A stretch of 35,268 bases of DNA from Bacteroidota bacterium. Lineage in GTDB: Bacteria; Bacteroidota; Rhodothermia; Rhodothermales; UBA10348. The notes beneath the pieces were generated by a model, which searched no databases, had not been told where the DNA came from, and saw nothing but the letters and a program-made list of their open reading frames with translations. The stretch's first letter is position 1. Every line of letters begins with the position of its first letter. Location: positions 1-35,268 of the forward strand of contig JACZYD010000019.1 in assembly GCA_022571255.1 (NCBI GenBank). The letters run 5' to 3'. The translations under genes and the position numbers were made by a program. Shown here in pieces: positions 33,259-35,268 of the stretch.

Positions 33259-34635
33259 CTAATTAGTATTGAATTGCTTGATATGATCTTCTACTGCGTT
33301 GGTAAAGGCGATGGCCGACTCGCTGTATATATCTACACGGTACTTGACAAAGACCTCTGTTTTCAGAATTTTCGCTGCTTTATCCCATCCATTGCTGCGA
33401 GAAAGTAATTCAATTACGGATTCATACGCATCGGTATTGCCGCTGAACAAGTCACTGATAAAACGACTTCGCAAATTTCTGGCTTCTCCAAGTACCCGTG
33501 CCTCTAATCCTTCAACCAGAGTGGGGTTCTCCGGCACGGAGGGTTCATTCTGCGGCACGGAGGGTTCATTCTGCGGTGCGGAGGGTTCATTCTGCGGTGC
33601 GGAGGGTTCATTCTGCGGTGCGGAGGGTTCACTTTCCGGTGTTGCATACGTTTTCCACAATGGCCGGCTGTCGGATGGATCAGCGGTAATGGTCGTGGCA
33701 GTCACGTGAGCAGCTTCTTCAGTGTATTGTTTCCAGAGAGGCAAATCTGGACCCGCTTCACTGGCAGAATTCACCTCTTGTGATTTGTCGACCGGGACGG
33801 ACGGAGGCGGAGGTCGAAATGCATCCTGAAGAAGCCGAACCAATGTCTCGATATGTATCATTTCACCCTCAACGGCTTCGCACCGGCGAAGAGAGTCAGC
33901 CAGTTCAAGAAGACCTCGCTCTTCGATAAATCGCACCGGTAAATCGAGAGGAAATTGCCCCGGCAATCCCGCGCCAAAAGAATAGAGCTTGCAAAGAGGC
34001 TTCAGCGTATCCATCCAGTCACCGGCTGAAAAACAGGATCCTGCTGAACGGTCACAGGCTGTGAGTCGCTCGCGAAGGACCACTCGACTGATTTCGGAGG
34101 TGGCACTGCCCATGCGGTCTGCTGAGGCATCGGCGACCACGTCATTCACCTCGGTTATAAGGTGAGGATAGACTGTGAAATAGACCAGGCGCCGCTCGAT
34201 GTCTGCGGCTCTCGACATGTCGGCATCTCGAATAAATAAAAAGTCGATGAGTGTATCAACCGGGAAATACAGATAATCGACAACGAATTCAACGGCCCTT
34301 CCAAAATACAATTCAACGTCATCGGCGGGAAATTGCCCCAGATCACTCAACACTTCTTTCAGACCTGTATATGCGTCGCCATAAAGCTTTGAGGTCGAAT
34401 CGATCCAGTCGGATTTCGGGGAGTGAATGTGCTTCAGTTCCTGTCTCACCCGACGAGAAAGAGCCTGATAGAGGAAGTGCCTGAGTGCCGGAGGTATATC
34501 AGCCTTTGAGAGGTCGTCTGCCGATACGGGTTGCCCAGATGGAAATTGATTCAGAATTCTGGTGAGGATCTGTTTTTTCAAAGCCACTGTGTATTCGATG
34601 TTCGGATTCTCCGGGGCGTATTTTAATTTATTCAA
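33259..34635 (-). CDS. Unrecognised 458-residue protein with heptapeptide repeats
   Basis: A soluble, mostly helical protein of unknown function. The first 250 residues are rich in aromatic and acidic helices ([38 protein letters not shown]). Then come a proline-rich stretch, two copies of a short motif LWKxY (PLWKQYTEE and PLWKTYATP), five copies of a heptapeptide of the form EPSAPQN, and a C-terminal helical domain (about 365-455, [20 protein letters not shown]). No signal peptide or membrane segment is seen. The start is TTG 34635; a GTG at 34587 is also possible. Eight bases separate it from pccB, so the two are coupled, but that does not reveal the job. I could not assign a family. Confidence 0.8.
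   Translation of the reverse strand: MNKLKYAPENPNIEYTVALKKQILTRILNQFPSGQPVSADDLSKADIPPALRHFLYQALSRRVRQELKHIHSPKSDWIDSTSKLYGDAYTGLKEVLSDLGQFPADDVELYFGRAVEFVVDYLYFPVDTLIDFLFIRDADMSRAADIERRLVYFTVYPHLITEVNDVVADASADRMGSATSEISRVVLRERLTACDRSAGSCFSAGDWMDTLKPLCKLYSFGAGLPGQFPLDLPVRFIEERGLLELADSLRRCEAVEGEMIHIETLVRLLQDAFRPPPPSVPVDKSQEVNSASEAGPDLPLWKQYTEEAAHVTATTITADPSDSRPLWKTYATPESEPSAPQNEPSAPQNEPSAPQNEPSVPQNEPSVPENPTLVEGLEARVLGEARNLRSRFISDLFSGNTDAYESVIELLSRSNGWDKAAKILKTEVFVKYRVDIYSESAIAFTNAVEDHIKQFNTN
33533..33637 (-). repeat. Five 21-bp tandem repeats encoding EPSxPQN
   Basis: Five contiguous 21-base units (33533, 33554, 33575, 33596, 33617) differ by a few bases and stay in frame, coding for seven-residue EPSAPQN or EPSVPQN units; the leftmost copy, last in the protein, reads EPSVPEN. 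The array is a flexible spacer of a length that may vary between strains. Confidence 0.92.
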
Positions 34636-34840
34636 GCTGCATACGCGGAACGGGGCAGGCAGGTTTTGATCGTTGCCGAATAATCCATGTCTGCGTTCGA
34701 ATCAATTCAAAATGCAACTATCCGAAGGCGACCCGTATCGGCGGTCTGCAAGACCTGTCATGTTCGCCGCGAAGTTCATCGAAGAAGTACTTTTTAAGTG
34801 GATTTATTATTGTGGTGAGATTTAAGGGACTGTTCTCTTC

Positions 34841-34902
34841 GTCGATATCACGGACAGGTGACACGCTGCGTCTCAGCCGTCACCTTGTGGTTTGTCCTCG
34901 AC
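34841..34902 (+). ncRNA. Candidate structured RNA leader or small RNA
   Basis: Nested complementary segments form one long interrupted hairpin on the plus strand: GTCGA (34841-34845) with TCGAC (34898-34902), GGACA (34852-34856) with TGTCC (34893-34897), GGTGAC (34857-34862) with GTCACC (34879-34884), and GCTG (34865-34868) with CAGC (34874-34877) around a 5-base loop, with bulges TATCAC and TTGTGGTT. An intrinsic terminator begins seven bases later. No known riboswitch class is recognised. It could be a transcription-attenuating leader of the gene at 35008 or an independent small RNA. Confidence 0.45.
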
Positions 34903-34908
34903 CAGGAG

Positions 34909-34932
34909 CCCGGCCCCGTAAGGCCGGGTTTT
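34909..34932 (+). terminator. Intrinsic terminator in the leader region
   Basis: CCCGGCC (34909-34915) pairs with GGCCGGG (34922-34928) around a six-base loop, followed by TTTT (34929-34932) and further T-rich sequence on the plus strand. No plus-strand coding gene lies upstream for over 10 kb, so it must act on a short transcript starting nearby. Confidence 0.7.
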
Positions 34933-34952
34933 CCTGTTTAATACGGGTTTCA

Positions 34953-35012
34953 ATTGCCGTAATGCCGATGAGATTGCCATAATGCCGATGAGATTGCCAC
35001 AATGCCGATGAG
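34953..35012 (+). repeat. Three 20-bp direct repeats, each with an ATG
   Basis: Three contiguous 20-base copies (34953-34972, 34973-34992, 34993-35012) differ only at one or two bases. Each contains ATGAG, so ATG codons occur at 34968, 34988 and 35008. The first two open tiny frames that stop after 4 and 7 codons; the third opens the partial gene. Confidence 0.92.
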
Positions 35013-35268
35013 ATTTTCCCTTCACACTGTGCAGATTCTGTTTGTCATGTCTCTGCTGGGCCTCGTCCGCCCGGAGAAAAGTCAAGCCCAGGAATATCTC
35101 GCAGAATCGCTGGATCTCTTTCTGGATTTTCGTTTATCTCCGGCAATCAACTTCTCCAGACTCGGCCTCATGTCTGAGAGCGGAATTACAACCCCTCACA
35201 GTTGCAGGTCTAATCGTGGCGTCGGTGGGACACCCGGCCGCTCGCACATGGAACCGACCTGGTGGCTG
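35008..35268 (+). CDS. N-terminal part of an exported protein, cut by the window edge
   Basis: From ATG 35008 the frame stays open to the window end (87 codons). It begins with a good signal peptide (MRFSLHTVQILFVMSLLGLV, then a cleavage-like SQAQ). After about residue 50 the composition turns unlike a typical mature protein (HSCRSNRGVGGTPGRSHM), while another frame from about 35170 reads a hydrophobic LTVAGLIVASVG. So there may be a frameshift or sequence error near there. Family cannot be stated. Its ATG sits in the third of three direct repeats, downstream of a possible attenuator. Confidence 0.5.
   Translation, partial: MRFSLHTVQILFVMSLLGLVRPEKSQAQEYLAESLDLFLDFRLSPAINFSRLGLMSESGITTPHSCRSNRGVGGTPGRSHMEPTWWL

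Larger units (their letters stand above)
34636..35007. other. Non-coding stretch before the right-edge gene
   Basis: About 370 bases between the leftward 458-residue gene and the rightward partial gene. It contains AT-rich DNA near 34785-34815, a foldable block (34841-34902), an intrinsic terminator (34909-34932) and the first repeats of a direct-repeat array. A leftward 70-codon frame at 34873-35085 has no supporting signal and crosses these elements. Promoters for both neighbours are expected here. TATTATTG near 34806-34813 resembles a Bacteroidota -7 box (TAnnTTTG) with one mismatch. Confidence 0.55.

Noticed and set aside
33299-33709. Rightward 136-codon frame with Gly/Thr/Glu repeats
   Set aside because: Antisense reading of the heptapeptide repeat array; the repeat gives open frames on both strands.
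34953-35012. CRISPR array
   Set aside because: Only three copies, contiguous with no spacers, and no cas genes in the window.
34873-35085. Leftward 70-codon frame at the right end
   Set aside because: It crosses the hairpin, terminator and direct repeats and encodes a histidine/serine-rich sequence without signals.

Overview
The window reads as chromosomal DNA from a Gram-negative bacterium of the Bacteroidota/Balneolota/Rhodothermota kind. This placement is inferred from gene content: a Bat (Bacteroides aerotolerance) operon, a three-subunit type B succinate dehydrogenase (sdhC-sdhA-sdhB), frequent TTG/GTG starts, few clear Shine-Dalgarno sequences, and many signal peptides and lipoproteins. 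I saw no phage, transposase, CRISPR array, tRNA or rRNA gene. It is a housekeeping region with a few less ordinary islands.

Left part (1-10.0 kb): an HD-domain protein whose conserved 5' end is cut by an in-frame TAA; a DUF445 membrane protein converging on, and overlapping, thymidine kinase; then a leftward seven-gene Bat operon (DUF58, BatD-like membrane protein, batA, batB, batC, batD, batE) with tight or overlapping junctions and no moxR next to it. purQ diverges from it and is followed by an FKBP-type prolyl isomerase lipoprotein.

Middle (11.5-24.3 kb): a leftward TCA cluster gltA-sdhC-sdhA-sdhB. A rightward group follows: a small unknown protein, RNase E/G, a 97-aa conserved-looking protein, a PhnP-like metallo-hydrolase and a membrane-anchored dihaem cytochrome c. 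Next come a leftward pair (an atypical short-chain dehydrogenase and a PqqB-like exported metallo-hydrolase), a rightward ridA with a good sigma70-type promoter, and a leftward set of N-acetylmuramoyl-L-alanine amidase, apt and a lipoprotein.

Right part (26.3-35.3 kb): a compact leftward four-gene unit, ending in a perfect 12-bp hairpin terminator, encodes an ECF sigma factor, a one-pass membrane protein likely to be its anti-sigma factor, and two paralogous exported helical proteins that share a C-terminal domain ending in tryptophan. This is the best candidate here for an undescribed system, probably an envelope-stress or surface-sensing module. Upstream of it are a LysM-rich lytic transglycosylase, an acyl-CoA carboxylase beta subunit and an unrecognised 458-aa protein with a five-copy heptapeptide repeat. 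The right end holds a strongly foldable sequence followed by an intrinsic terminator (a possible leader or small RNA), three 20-bp direct repeats that each carry an ATG, and the start of an exported protein cut by the window edge.

Boundaries come from reading frames, signal peptides and family conservation. No database search was possible, so family names rest on motifs visible in the translations.
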